Assembly (NCBI GenBank): GCA_963840835.1
Contig: CAWJAM010000016.1
Span: 248,001 to 312,000 of the forward strand
From: Rubrobacter_D sp963840835
Lineage (GTDB): Bacteria; Actinomycetota; Rubrobacteria; Rubrobacterales; Rubrobacteraceae
Direction of reading: 5' to 3'
DNA length: 64,000 nt
Shown: positions 44,810 to 53,345 of the stretch, piece by piece
Position numbering within the stretch: position 1 is the first letter of the stretch
Layout of the letters: each line of letters begins with the position of its first letter
Notes under the pieces: generated by a model
The model's input: only the letters and a program-made list of their open reading frames with translations
Database searches by the model: none
What the model was told of the DNA's origin: nothing
Translations under genes and position numbers: made by a program

Positions 44810-45190
44810 TCAGTTCCTTGGCGGTTCGAAAAGTTCGATGGGATTGCCAGAGGGATCCTCTAGCAGGATCTGCTTGCCGCCCCTGCCGCCGACTATCTCA
44901 TTGCGGAAGTGCGCCCTCGCGTCGCGCAGGGCCTCAACCTCGCCAGCGAGATCGTCGACCTCTAGTTGGATGCGGTTCCAGCCGCCCGGCTCAGGCTCCC
45001 GGCCGTCGGGCATGGATTGGCCCGCTCCACCGGCGCCGGGCTCGTTCAGCAGGAGGCGCAGGTCGCCTCGCGAGAGGACCGCGAAACCGGGGGCGGGGTT
45101 AAGCTCGACGCCGAATCCGAGCCGCTCGGTGTAGAACGCGATCGCCGCGTCGACGTCATGGACTATGTAACGCACGCTGACCGTAGCCAT
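44810..45190 (-). CDS. VOC/glyoxalase-fold protein
   Basis: 126 residues: VRYIVHDVDAAIAFYTERLG, NRIQLEVDDLAGEVEALRDA and ILLEDPSGNPIELFEP. VOC superfamily. GAGGACC-type site before ATG 45190; an upstream frame start is not needed. Confidence 0.85.
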   Translation of the reverse strand: MATVSVRYIVHDVDAAIAFYTERLGFGVELNPAPGFAVLSRGDLRLLLNEPGAGGAGQSMPDGREPEPGGWNRIQLEVDDLAGEVEALRDARAHFRNEIVGGRGGKQILLEDPSGNPIELFEPPRN

Positions 45191-45319
45191 CGTTGGTCCT
45201 CCTCGGATCTTCCTCGCTGGGACTCCCTGCATCGAGTCTACGTCCGCCCATGTTTTTGTCACCACCCAATCTCGTATGGGGAATCTCTTCTAATCTCCTT
45301 CCTCACGCCTAGTGCATGA

Positions 45320-46425
45320 TCAAGCGACCTTCTGTGGAACGGAGAGGTGCCCGTGATGCGGACAACCAAAAGCCCCGCATACCCTGTCGGCGAGCTCATA
45401 CGCACCGAGCAGCCCGTCGAACTCCACGACCCTCCGTTTGCCGTGAACCCACTTGGGCTCTATAGCGTTCAGCCAAGGACTCTGTTTCGGCAAAAGGCAA
45501 TTCACGATCCTCACCCCGGCTTCGCCTCCACTCTTCTTGACCTTCCTGTTGTGCTTTCCGAGCCACCTGCGGACTTCTTTGGAGACATGCCAAGAGGCGT
45601 TCTCCCAGATGAGCAGAAGAACCTTCTTGCCGAGCTTTTCGAGTTCCTCGCAGCACCACGAAAGGAACTGAGTGGTTACGCAACTGACGGGCCTCCCGTC
45701 CACGAACCTTATCCACATGCCCTCGAGCCTGGGAAGGTAGAGCCCGTAGCAGGATATGGCCTTCGGCTCGGGGTCGCCCTTGGCGACCGACTGCTGGATC
45801 ATGCGGCGGGGCTCCCCCTCCTCGGAGAAAGCGCTCAAAGTGGGCAAAGCCACCCTGCTCCACCAGCATTCGTCCGAAAAGCCTATGGCCCACAAGGGAC
45901 TCCCGTCGGCCACCTCCATCAGCCGCTCGCGCCGCCTTTTTTTCGTTCGTACAAGGGGTCTGGGGAGGTGATCCACCTCTTGGCCCGCATCCAGCGTATC
46001 CCCAGAAGGCGCGAGAGAGTGGCGCGTATGGTCTCCCCCGAGACACGCCTCTGGGTGAGCCCCGCCTCGAAGGCCGCGTCGGCGGCCATCTCCAAAGTCC
46101 ACAGGCTGCTCTCATACCCGAACTCCCTCGGCGAGTGGTGGAGCATCCCTCGCAGCCGCTCGGCCGAATCCGCGTCGAAGGATGCGTACACGTGCTTCGG
46201 AACCGGGGAGCCGGGGGTGAGCGCCTCCATGCCCCTCTCGTTGAAGGCGCGGATGGCGTTGCGAACCGTCTGCGAGGCGCACCCGAGGTTTGCGGCTATG
46301 TTGGGCGGCGAGAGGCCGCGGGCGCTGGCGAGAAGGATCTGGCAGCGGCGCATCACGAAGGTTTCCCTGGAGCGCGGCCCCGCTTTGAGTCTCTCGCACT
46401 CCTTCTCCGACCTCTCTGCGACCAT
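45320..46425 (-). mobile_element. IS630-family transposase gene in two overlapping frames
   Basis: OrfA (46425-45919): HTH region (MRRCQILLASARGLSPPNIA, ANLGCASQTVRNAIRAFNER). OrfB (to 45320): GFSDECWWSRVALPTLSAF with the first Asp, LLLIWENASWHVSKEVRRWL with Glu where family members usually have Asp, and QSPWLNAIEPKWVHGK with the Glu. The frames meet at seven A residues (45939-45945, minus strand), where a -1 slip gives ERKKRRRERLMEV, a continuous transposase. IS630 elements often use such frameshifting. The start lies 7 bases from OIR site 27; terminal repeats were not found. Confidence 0.75.
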
Positions 46426-46431
46426 CCTACG

Positions 46432-46499
46432 CTATTCAGTGGAGTGCGTGGAAGGACAATTCTGAGAACTTCGCCCCAACGGCGTTCAGGGAAGTTGGC
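46432..46499 (+). repeat. OIR site 27
   Basis: CTATTCAGTGGAGTGCGTGG, AAGGACA, ATTCTGAGAACTTCGCC, CCAACGGCG, TTCAGGGAAGTTGG. Confidence 0.9.
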
Positions 46500-46502
46500 G
46501 AA

Positions 46503-47012
46503 CTAGGCTGAGCCCAACTCGGCCAGCAAATCTTCAGGGTCGAACCTCCGTGGCCTCTCAAAGAAGGGATTGCCTTGCTCGTCGGTCCACAGTTCACGAG
46601 CGCGATCGTAGTAGAGTTCGAGACCGTTGCCGTCCGGGTCGCGCAGAAATACCGACTCGCTCGCTCCATCGTCCTGAGTGCCGGTAAGGACGTGACCATG
46701 ATCCAGCACGCGCTTTACGGCCTTCGCTAGCTCCTTGCGGTCGGGATAGAGGATGGCGAAGTGGTAGAGGCCGGTGTGCCCCGAAGGCGGTGGAGTACCC
46801 CCTTCGCTCTCGAACGTGTTCAAGGCGACGTGGTGATGGTAGCCGCCCGCAGACAGCCAGGCCGCGTCCACGCCGGCCTCCTGCGGGCCGTACATGGTCA
46901 CCTCCAAGCCCAAGACGTCGCGGTAGAAGGCCACCGCCCGATCCAGATCGGCGACCATCAGGTGCACGTGGCCGATGCGGATCTTCGGATGGGCGGGGAG
47001 CTCACTGCTCAT
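46503..47012 (-). CDS. catechol 2,3-dioxygenase-like VOC protein
   Basis: 169 residues: IGHVHLMVADLDRAVAFYRD (first His ligand), AAWLSAGGYHHHVALNTFES, GLYHFAILYPD and FLRDPDGNGLELYYD with the acidic ligand. Resembles extradiol dioxygenase-type single-domain VOC enzymes; substrate unknown. Ends 4 bases from OIR site 27. Confidence 0.85.
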   Translation of the reverse strand: MSSELPAHPKIRIGHVHLMVADLDRAVAFYRDVLGLEVTMYGPQEAGVDAAWLSAGGYHHHVALNTFESEGGTPPPSGHTGLYHFAILYPDRKELAKAVKRVLDHGHVLTGTQDDGASESVFLRDPDGNGLELYYDRARELWTDEQGNPFFERPRRFDPEDLLAELGSA

Positions 47013-47068
47013 GGCATCCTGCCTTCTCTGGGCTAGCGGAAGGACGGTCTCTCAGCGTGCATCGTACG

Positions 47069-47109
47069 CTATTCAGCGGAGTGCGTGGAAGGGCAATTCT
47101 CCGAAGTTG
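47069..47109 (+). repeat. OIR site 28
   Basis: CTATTCAGCGGAGTGCGTGG, AAGGGCA, ATTCTCCGAAGTTG. Confidence 0.85.
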
Positions 47110-47112
47110 TCC

Positions 47113-47490
47113 CTACACGTCCTCCTGCACTAGGGCCAGGATGTTCCCGCTAGGGTCTTTGAAGAAAGCCACCTCATCAGGCCCTAGACGGGCGATCCCG
47201 TTTACCGTCTTCAGCTCGGGCTCGTCGTATTCCTCGAAGTGGACACCGCGCGAACGCAGGTCGGCGACCACAGCTTCGATGTCCTCCACGATGAAGCTAC
47301 CTAGCGTGTGCTGAGCGCTTCCCGCACCCTGGCTAGGATAGACGGCGAAGCGGGTCTCTCCCGCACGGTAGAGGATCTCCGTTTCGCCTTCGCGCACCGG
47401 AGGGATGCCTAGCACCTCCTCGTAGAAGCGCCTGGCCTCTTGCAGGTCGCTTACGGGAATCACCGCGTACAGCGGACTCTCGCCGAGCAT
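47113..47490 (-). CDS. VOC/glyoxalase-fold protein
   Basis: 125 residues: LYAVIPVSDLQEARRFYEEV, HTLGSFIVEDIEAVVADLRS and VAFFKDPSGNILALVQ. GGAGGTGCAAGCACG before ATG 47490. Third VOC gene in consecutive blocks (44.8, 46.5, 47.1 kb), all on the minus strand. Confidence 0.85.
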   Translation of the reverse strand: MLGESPLYAVIPVSDLQEARRFYEEVLGIPPVREGETEILYRAGETRFAVYPSQGAGSAQHTLGSFIVEDIEAVVADLRSRGVHFEEYDEPELKTVNGIARLGPDEVAFFKDPSGNILALVQEDV

Positions 47491-47585
47491 CGTGCTTGCA
47501 CCTCCTGTGGCCATCGCCCAAAGGGGCGTGTTCTGTTGCGTGCCATGATGCCATCCCACGCTTCCTGGCGCATCTTCCGGAACGC

Positions 47586-47628
47586 TTTATTCACCGGAGT
47601 GCGTGGAAGGGTAATTCTCCGACGTTCG
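47586..47628 (+). repeat. OIR site 29
   Basis: TTTATTCACCGGAGTGCGTG, GAAGGGTA, ATTCTCCGACGTTCG, then the CGTTTGCAGG tail seen after site 12. Confidence 0.85.
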
Positions 47629-47764
47629 TTTGCAGGATCGTGCATATCCTCGAGCCAATAGGGTCAAAAACGTCCAATAGCCCCGGTCCGGCATCGAGCC
47701 TGGGACCCTACATCTTGTGGTGCCGTATGGATATTCGCCCCTGTGAATGATCGTCGGCGGGTGG

Positions 47765-48241
47765 CTACGAGACTTGGAGCGTACGCTCGAATCGGAGCGA
47801 CCTCCTTAACGCGGTCACCTCGGCGTCTATCCACTCGCCCCCGTGGAAGCGTGCGACGCTGACCCTATTGTGCCCGTCCTCCACGAAGTAATCCCCGTCT
47901 AGCACGTAGAGGCTGACCGGCTGCAGATCGAGGCCAGTCCGAAAGGCCCTGTCCACCCGCTTCCATCTCTCTGGGGAAGCTCTGCGCAGGGGCATGAAGG
48001 CCGCGTCGAACCGATCGTGCTGGCCGACGCTACCGACCACGCGAGAAAGCTCAACGGTCTGCCTGCCTAGCCGGAGGCCGCCCGCGGTCCCCAGCGCCCG
48101 CCGCGTCTCCTCGAACGGCAGGAGCGTGCCGCGACCGGACCTACTGGAAAACCGCGCCCCGAGCGCCCGCATCCACGCCCGACGCCGGGCGAGGGCGAAG
48201 TCCTTGTCCACCTGATCTGATAGGTTCATCAAGTCAACCAT
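47765..48241 (-). CDS. ParB-like nuclease-fold protein
   Basis: 158 residues ending in a ParB/Srx-like segment: VSLYVLDGDYFVEDGHNRVS, VARFHGGEWIDAEVTALRR. The DGHNR motif corresponds to the GxxR nucleotide-binding box. The N-terminal half is Arg-rich. DNA- or nucleotide-binding role is inferred from the fold only. Confidence 0.7.
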   Translation of the reverse strand: MVDLMNLSDQVDKDFALARRRAWMRALGARFSSRSGRGTLLPFEETRRALGTAGGLRLGRQTVELSRVVGSVGQHDRFDAAFMPLRRASPERWKRVDRAFRTGLDLQPVSLYVLDGDYFVEDGHNRVSVARFHGGEWIDAEVTALRRSLRFERTLQVS

Positions 48242-48340
48242 CGCGCCACCTGGCTTGAGATTTCCTTGTTACTTACATTTTACACCTGGACGTTGCGGGA
48301 GGCCCGCGATGGCCTTCGCAGAGGCTCAAAACGAACAACG

Positions 48341-48397
48341 ACCTTCTGAGAAGGCTGATTAGCAGAACTTTGCGTATTAGGCTTCTCTGAACTTCGC
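48341..48397 (+). repeat. OIR site 30 (diverged)
   Basis: ACCTTCTGAGAAGGCTGATT, AGCAGAACTTTGCG, TATTAGGC, TTCTCTGAACTTCGC. Last site before att copy C. Confidence 0.55.
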
Positions 48398-48400
48398 AGA

Positions 48401-48831
48401 AGGCCGAAAGTGGAAATTCGCCCGTACGGTTCTCGGAACCTGATCTGCAGGCTGCGCGGTTGATGGATGTTCGCGGTGGAGGATACTGGTACTGGACCGG
48501 CGGTATCCCAGAAGCGTCGCCACGGGCGCGACGTTGCCGTCTGAGCGTCTCGGGCGCAACCTTGGCTCCGGTTTACAAGGACTGTGGCTCAAGGGTGATC
48601 TTCGCGCCCCTGGCGGGCTATCCGCAGGTGCTTTTAGCTCTGTCACGCGCTGCCCCTGGTGGGCTCCGTCTTGACATGTGTGGACCGCCTGTGGCGAGGT
48701 GGAGTAGAATCCTTTTCTCTCGTGGTGAGGCGAGGGTGATCTCGAGGGGCGGACTCGATCCTGAAAGGTCGCCAAGCCCGAGGAGGTACTCGGTGTGCCA
48801 AGGCAGACCACGGTAGTGGTTGGCGAAAACG
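48401..48831. other. intergenic stretch, nothing recognised
   Basis: About 430 bases between OIR site 30 and att copy C. Open frames here lack ribosome sites and family features. Probably debris of lost element genes. Confidence 0.4.
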
Positions 48832-49002
48832 TTTGACACCACTTCTGACACCACTCAGAGCGCAACACGCAGAAGCAGCGAGCAACCACCAGCAAAGAAA
48901 TCTGCTTAGATAAGCCTATTCTGCAACCCGTAGCAACCCGTGGCAACGTATGTCGGCGGATTGTGGCTCCGAAGGTCGCGGGTTCGAGCCCCGTCGGTCA
49001 CC
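48832..49002 (+). repeat. att copy C: integrase-site repeat with tRNA-His 3' half
   Basis: TTGACACCACT at 48833-48843 and CTGACACCACT at 48845-48855, the GCAACCACCAGCAA and GCTTAGATAAG blocks, then tRNA-His positions from the anticodon stem (GCGGA/TCCGA, loop TTGTGGC) to CGGTCACC at 48956-49001. The tRNA half is almost identical to copy A. No D arm upstream. It marks the right limit of the OIR-rich region. Confidence 0.75.
48956..49001 (+). tRNA. tRNA-His 3'-half fragment (not a functional tRNA)
   Basis: Same 3' half as at 1785-1831; the first anticodon-stem pair is mismatched and the 5' half is absent. Confidence 0.75.
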
Positions 49003-49323
49003 CCTCCATTTGCAGGTAAAACGCGAGGTCCGGCCGAACAGCTGGGCCCCGTTTACTGCAACCGTACTGCAACCCGCTATCAAAACGCTCTCCTTGGACT
49101 CCCGCCAAGTAGTCGGAGCGCGACCAGAACGGCACCTCGGGCCCACGATGGTCAGGATACCGATGGACGGCGCATTCTTGGGCAAGCTGCAGCAGGGGTC
49201 TCCCCTTACGAAGTGGATCAATGAGAACTCCGCGTCTGTCTACCGGGATTACCTCGGACACTTCGAGAAGGCGGCGAAGGTCCCCTACGACCCCGTGACC
49301 CGGGGTATATCCTTGTATTTATA
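49003..49323. other. stretch after att copy C, possible gene debris
   Basis: An open frame around 49150-49310 reads plausibly (FLGKLQQGSPLTKWINENSA, YRDYLGHFEKAAKVPYDPV) but has no ribosome site and no recognised family. Confidence 0.3.
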
Positions 49324-49339
49324 TATACCGTTCAGTATA
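49324..49339 (+). promoter_or_regulatory. TetR-type operator
   Basis: TATAC CGTTCA GTATA, a perfect 5-bp inverted repeat in an AT-rich stretch ending 8 bases before the tetR start; the position fits autorepression. Confidence 0.55.
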
Positions 49340-49347
49340 GTTAAGCT

Positions 49348-49953
49348 ATGGCCGAAGAAGTGGTGCGGACGAGGGACAAGGCGAAGACGCGGCAGAAGTT
49401 ACTGGCCGCAGCCCGCGAGCTCTTCTACGGGGACGGCATCTGCGCTACCGGGGTCAGCGCGTTAGCCGAGAGGGCCGGGGTTACGAAGATGACCCTCTAC
49501 GCCCACTTCCCCTCTAAGGACGATCTCGTGGCGGCGTACCTGGAAGACAACGACCTGCGCTGGCGGGCGTTTCTGGAGGAGGAACTTTCGGGTTATGAGG
49601 ATTCGCGCGACAGGCTCCTGGCTGTCTGCGATGCCTACAGGGGGTATTTCACGGCCAGGGAGATGCGGGGTTGCGCCTTCGTTAACTGCGCTGCGGAGTT
49701 CCCTGACCCCGATCATCCGGCGCGACGGATGATCAGGCGGCATAAGGCCGGGGTACGAGAGCGGCTCCGGGATCTCGCCGCCGAGGCCGGTGCGCAGGAC
49801 TCTGCGACGTTGGCCGAGCGTCTGTTCGTTGTGCTGGAGGGCGCCTACGTCACCGGCGCCTTGGAGGGTGAGACGGGTGTGCTCGATCGTTCCCGCGCGT
49901 TCATCATCGAGCTGGTGGAGGCGGCTGTCCCGGATCGGGCTAAGGACGGGTGA
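49348..49953 (+). CDS. TetR-family regulator
   Basis: 201 residues: N-terminal HTH (RQKLLAAARELFYGDGICAT, GVSALAERAGVTKMTLYAHF) and a helical ligand domain with GCAFVNCAAEFPDPDHPARR. Likely represses the exporter genes that follow and itself through the palindrome just upstream. Confidence 0.9.
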   Translation: MAEEVVRTRDKAKTRQKLLAAARELFYGDGICATGVSALAERAGVTKMTLYAHFPSKDDLVAAYLEDNDLRWRAFLEEELSGYEDSRDRLLAVCDAYRGYFTAREMRGCAFVNCAAEFPDPDHPARRMIRRHKAGVRERLRDLAAEAGAQDSATLAERLFVVLEGAYVTGALEGETGVLDRSRAFIIELVEAAVPDRAKDG

Positions 49954-51159
49954 AAGAAGGGGACGGGAGGACGCGTTCGCCGGGACGTGGCGGCTGGGGC
50001 TGGCCGGGTTCTTCGCCATCGCGGTGGCGTTCGGGCCTGCGCGCAGCGGTTTCGGGCTGTTCTTACCGGACTTTCGCCGGGAGTTCGGGTCTCCACTGAG
50101 ATATCGGGTGTGATCGCTGGTGGGTCCTACGGAGGTTACCTGGTCGCGTCTCGCTCGTGGGGCTGTTGCCGCCCGGTTCGGTCCCCGTTTGTTCGTAACG
50201 GCGGCGGGATCTCGGCACCACCGGTATGATCCTCGTCGCCTCGCACCGAACGCACCCTGCTCGCAACGGGGCTCATACTGGCGGCCAGCTACGCGGGCTG
50301 GTCCTGGTCTCCGTACAACGATGCCGTGGAGCGCGAGGTCCCATCTCGGTTGCGAGGCGGGTGCTGTCGGCCATAAGCACTGGCACCACTTCGGCCTCGC
50401 GATGGCCGGCCTTATCGCGCTAGCGGCAGGAGTCTGGGGCCTGCCTGGCGGCCGCCTGGCTCGGTTTCGCTGCGGCTGCCCTGGCGGTCACGCGTGGAAC
50501 GCGAGGGCCTTGCCGGGTGGGCCCCAGGGACCCGAGTCGTCTGCCCCGCAGCACGGAGCGGACCCGGGCTGGTTGCTGCGTCCGGGTTCGGTAGTATTGT
50601 TTGGCGTGGCGTTGTCCTTCGGTGTGGTGAGCGGCTTCTACTGGTCGTTCGCGGTGGACTTTATCTCTCGATCAGGGGCTCTGCCGCCGGAAGCGGGACC
50701 CGTCTTCTACATCGCGTTGGGGATCGCGGGCTTCGTCGGGCTCTTGACCGGTGATGCAATAGCCCGCTTCGGGCTCCGCTCCACCCTGGCGGCGTGTTTT
50801 ATCTCCCTGGGTGTCGTGGGCCTCTCGCTGGGGCTCGCCCCGGCGGCTTGGGCGGTCGTGGGGGTCTCTGCCGCCTCCCTGGGCGCGGGCATCATGTGCA
50901 CGAGCGCCTTTGTGGTGTGGACTCGCTGCTCTTCCCCGAACAGCCGTCGACCGGCTTCAGCGCCGTCCTCTTGTTCATGGGCATCGGCACTATCGTAGGA
51001 CCTGTGGCCCTGGGTACCTTCGCCGGCCACTCCGGCCTCGACGCGGCGTTCCTGGTGGCGGGCGCACTCGCGCTCCTTACCGCGCTCGTGGCCGCGCTGG
51101 CGCGGACTCTAGAAGATCCACCCGTAAGGCCGGCGCCCCGTCCGGCGCAAGAGAGGTGA
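49954..51159 (+). pseudogene. MFS transporter, multiple frameshifts
   Basis: Parts of one twelve-helix exporter appear in turn in different frames: GTWRLGLAGFFAIAVAFGPA, then VIAGGSYGGYLVA, LILAASYAGWSWSPYNDAVE (alternate frame), VLSFGVVSGFYWSFAVDFIS, and VLLFMGIGTIVGPVALGTFA to the end. At least four frame changes. Would have been the TetR-controlled exporter. Confidence 0.7.
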
Positions 51160-51162
51160 CCT

Positions 51163-52059
51163 TTGCAGCTATTCGGCAAGCGACGCTACGTGGTGCTGGC
51201 TTTCGCCGTGCTGGTGGTGTTCTGGGGGTCGGCTTTCTCGGTCGTGAAGGTCGGGCTAGAGTACTCGCCGCCCATGATCTTCGCCGGTCTGAGAACCCTG
51301 ATAGGTGGCCTTGTAATTTTGCTCGTGGCTGTTGTTTGGGGCGGGAGCCCGCATCTGAGACGCGACTGGCCGGTCTTCCTGCTGCTGGCGGCGTTCAACG
51401 TGGTCTTCTTTTTCGGGTTTCAGACCCTGGCTATTCTGTATTTGCCCTCCGGGACGGCGGCGGTGTTGGAGTACTTGCAACCGATGCTGGTCGGGCTACT
51501 AGCCTGGATGATCTTGGGCGAGTCGCTCTCGTTGGCCAAAATCGTCGGTCTGATTCTGGGTTTCTCGGGCATAGTAGCGGTGAGTTCGGGAAGCATCTTT
51601 GGAAGCATACCCCCGGCGGGCGTGGTGTTCGGGGCGGGTTCAGCTTTCTCCTGGGCCCTGGGGACGGTCTTCTTCAAGCGGTACGAAGCGAGGATCTCGA
51701 CCATGTGGGCGGTGGCAATACCGTTCGTGATCGGGGGCATGGTACTGACGCTTTTTGGCTTCGCCATAGAATCCTGGTCGGAGGTATCTCCCACGGCCAC
51801 GCTTTTCGCGAGCCTTTCTTACGTGTCGCTCGTCGAGATAGCGCTGGCGTGGTTGATCTGGTTCGCCCTCGTGCGGACGGGGGAGGCGAGCCGCGTCGCG
51901 GTCTACGTTTTCCTCGTGCCCCTCGTTAGCATAGTAGTTGGGGCGATCTTCCTCGACGAACGGCTAACGCTTTCGCTATTGATCGGGACCTTCCTGATCG
52001 TCACCGGCATCTACACGGTAAATCGCTGGTCAACCGAAGAAGGCAAACACGCCAACTAG
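51163..52059 (+). CDS. EamA/DMT-type transporter
   Basis: 298 residues, ten hydrophobic segments in two EamA domains (VVLAFAVLVVFWGSAFSVVK; AGVVFGAGSAFSWALGTVFF). TTG start after GAGAGGTGA, 3 bases after the MFS pseudogene stop, so in the same transcription unit. Exporter of unknown metabolite. Confidence 0.85.
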   Translation: MQLFGKRRYVVLAFAVLVVFWGSAFSVVKVGLEYSPPMIFAGLRTLIGGLVILLVAVVWGGSPHLRRDWPVFLLLAAFNVVFFFGFQTLAILYLPSGTAAVLEYLQPMLVGLLAWMILGESLSLAKIVGLILGFSGIVAVSSGSIFGSIPPAGVVFGAGSAFSWALGTVFFKRYEARISTMWAVAIPFVIGGMVLTLFGFAIESWSEVSPTATLFASLSYVSLVEIALAWLIWFALVRTGEASRVAVYVFLVPLVSIVVGAIFLDERLTLSLLIGTFLIVTGIYTVNRWSTEEGKHAN

Positions 52060-52073
52060 ACCTGCAGTGAGGG

Positions 52074-52171
52074 GCGGACGTTGACGCTTTCTGCCGGACT
52101 AGAGCCCGTTGCGTGGATTGAGGGTACAAGGATAGTCCGCCGCGCGGAGCGAGGACCGGCAGAAAGCGTCC
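52074..52171. repeat. inverted repeat with long loop
   Basis: GCTTTCTGCCGG (about 52086-52097) and CCGGCAGAAAGC (52158-52169) pair perfectly, flanked by GCGGAC/GTCCGC. The 60-base loop itself contains GTCCGCCGCGCGGAGCG. Could be a terminator between convergent units or a mobile-element end. Confidence 0.4.
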
Positions 52172-52191
52172 GCTTGTGCGGCTGGGGTCCT

Positions 52192-52495
52192 CTAGGCCAG
52201 TCGTTCCTCGGCGAAGCGGTCCAAGCGTTCCAGCGCCTCCGGGAAGTTGTGCCGCCCGAGGCCGAAGCGGAAGTGGTTGGCGGGATGCCCGTAGACGCTC
52301 CCCGGCAGGAGCATCACGCCCTCCGCTTCCACGAGCTCGGCCGCGAATGCCTCGGCTGGGACGTCGGCGAGCAGGCGAGGGAAGCCTATGCAGCCCACCC
52401 GCGGGCGCGCCCACTCGAAAGTTCCGCGCCACTTCTCGAAGAACGCGTCGGCGCGGGGCAGGTTGTCCAGCACGATACGCAGGTTGCGCCCCAGA
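52192..52495 (-). pseudogene. class I aminotransferase C-terminal fragment
   Basis: VLDNLPRADAFFEKWRGTFE, GVMLLPGSVYGHPANHFRFG and LGRHNFPEALERLDRF are the end of a PLP fold-type I aminotransferase. The PLP-lysine part is absent; upstream the sequence passes straight into the end of a membrane protein gene. Confidence 0.6.
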
Positions 52496-53066
52496 TCGCC
52501 ACGGCCGCCATCACCGCAAACATCGATAGGGTATGTACCCCGACCGCCACGATGTCGGATAGTGCCTCCGGGCTTGTAAGGGCGAGGTGTACGCCGTGTC
52601 CCCAGTGTTCGTGCGACTCGTGCGCGTGGCCATGCACCTCCCGCACCGGTTCGGAGAGCTCGAGCAGCACGGGTACGAGCATGAGGCCCGCCCCGTGGGC
52701 GGTGGCCATCAGGAACGACCAGGCCGTAAGGTCTTTGAAGCCGACCCGCATCCCAACCCAGCGAGGGTGCTTGCGCCGGATGAGTTTGTAGAGCCCGAAG
52801 GAGATGAGCGCTCCCCCTCCGGCGTACCCCAGCACGTCCAGCGGGACCACGGTCTGCGCGACCAGGACCGCCACCACCACCAGGGTGACGGCGGCAGCGT
52901 GGCCGAGCACGATAGGCCAGAAAGCCTTTAGAACGGCTTCCCGGCGGCCCTCCTGCAAACCCAGGGCCACGGCGAAGAGCCAGCCCATCGCGGGGTCAAG
53001 ACCGTGGAAGGCCCCGAGCAGGATCAGGGCGAGCCAGGGCCAGTTCTCGTGCGACATGGCGCTCAT
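52496..53066 (-). pseudogene. polytopic membrane protein (NicO/HupE-like), 3'-truncated
   Basis: About 190 residues: WPWLALILLGAFHGLDPAMG (His-Asp motif as in NicO/UreH/HupE-type metal transporters), several further helices, a His-rich loop (VHGHAHESHEHWGHGVH) and VAVGVHTLSMFAVMAAVAIW, after which an aminotransferase tail begins. Metal transport is inferred from the His motifs only. Confidence 0.6.
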
Positions 53067-53345
53067 GAGGGGTAGCAGAACGAGTCGGAGGACGAATCTC
53101 CGCCCTGAAGCCTTATCTGGTGCGGTCTCTCCTCGCCGCAGTCCACGAAGAAGTCCGGGTCGAGGACGAAGCCGCCGCCGTCGTCCACGTTCGCGTCGGC
53201 CTTCGCGACCCAGCCCCTGATGCCGTCGGGGTAGAATTGCTCGTCCCAGCTGGAGTACAGCGAGTTGCTGAAATACACTCGCCTTCCGTCGCGGCTGACC
53301 TCCACCATCTGGGGCGCTCCGTTGAGCTGGCCCTCAGCAGCTGGG
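53063..53345 (-). pseudogene. selenium-binding protein 56/methanethiol oxidase C-terminal fragment
   Basis: GQLNGAPQMVEVSRDGRRVY, FSNSLYSSWDEQFYPDGIRG and RPHQIRLQGGDSSSDSFCYP match the end of the SBP56 family (copper-dependent methanethiol oxidase in bacteria). Only the last fifth is present; its TGA overlaps the ATG of the membrane protein gene, an operon-like link. Upstream it joins a truncated ATPase gene. Confidence 0.7.

Noticed and set aside
48460..48816. Open frame of about 118 codons as a gene
   Set aside because: No ribosome site, no family feature, and a composition like other chance frames in GC-rich DNA.
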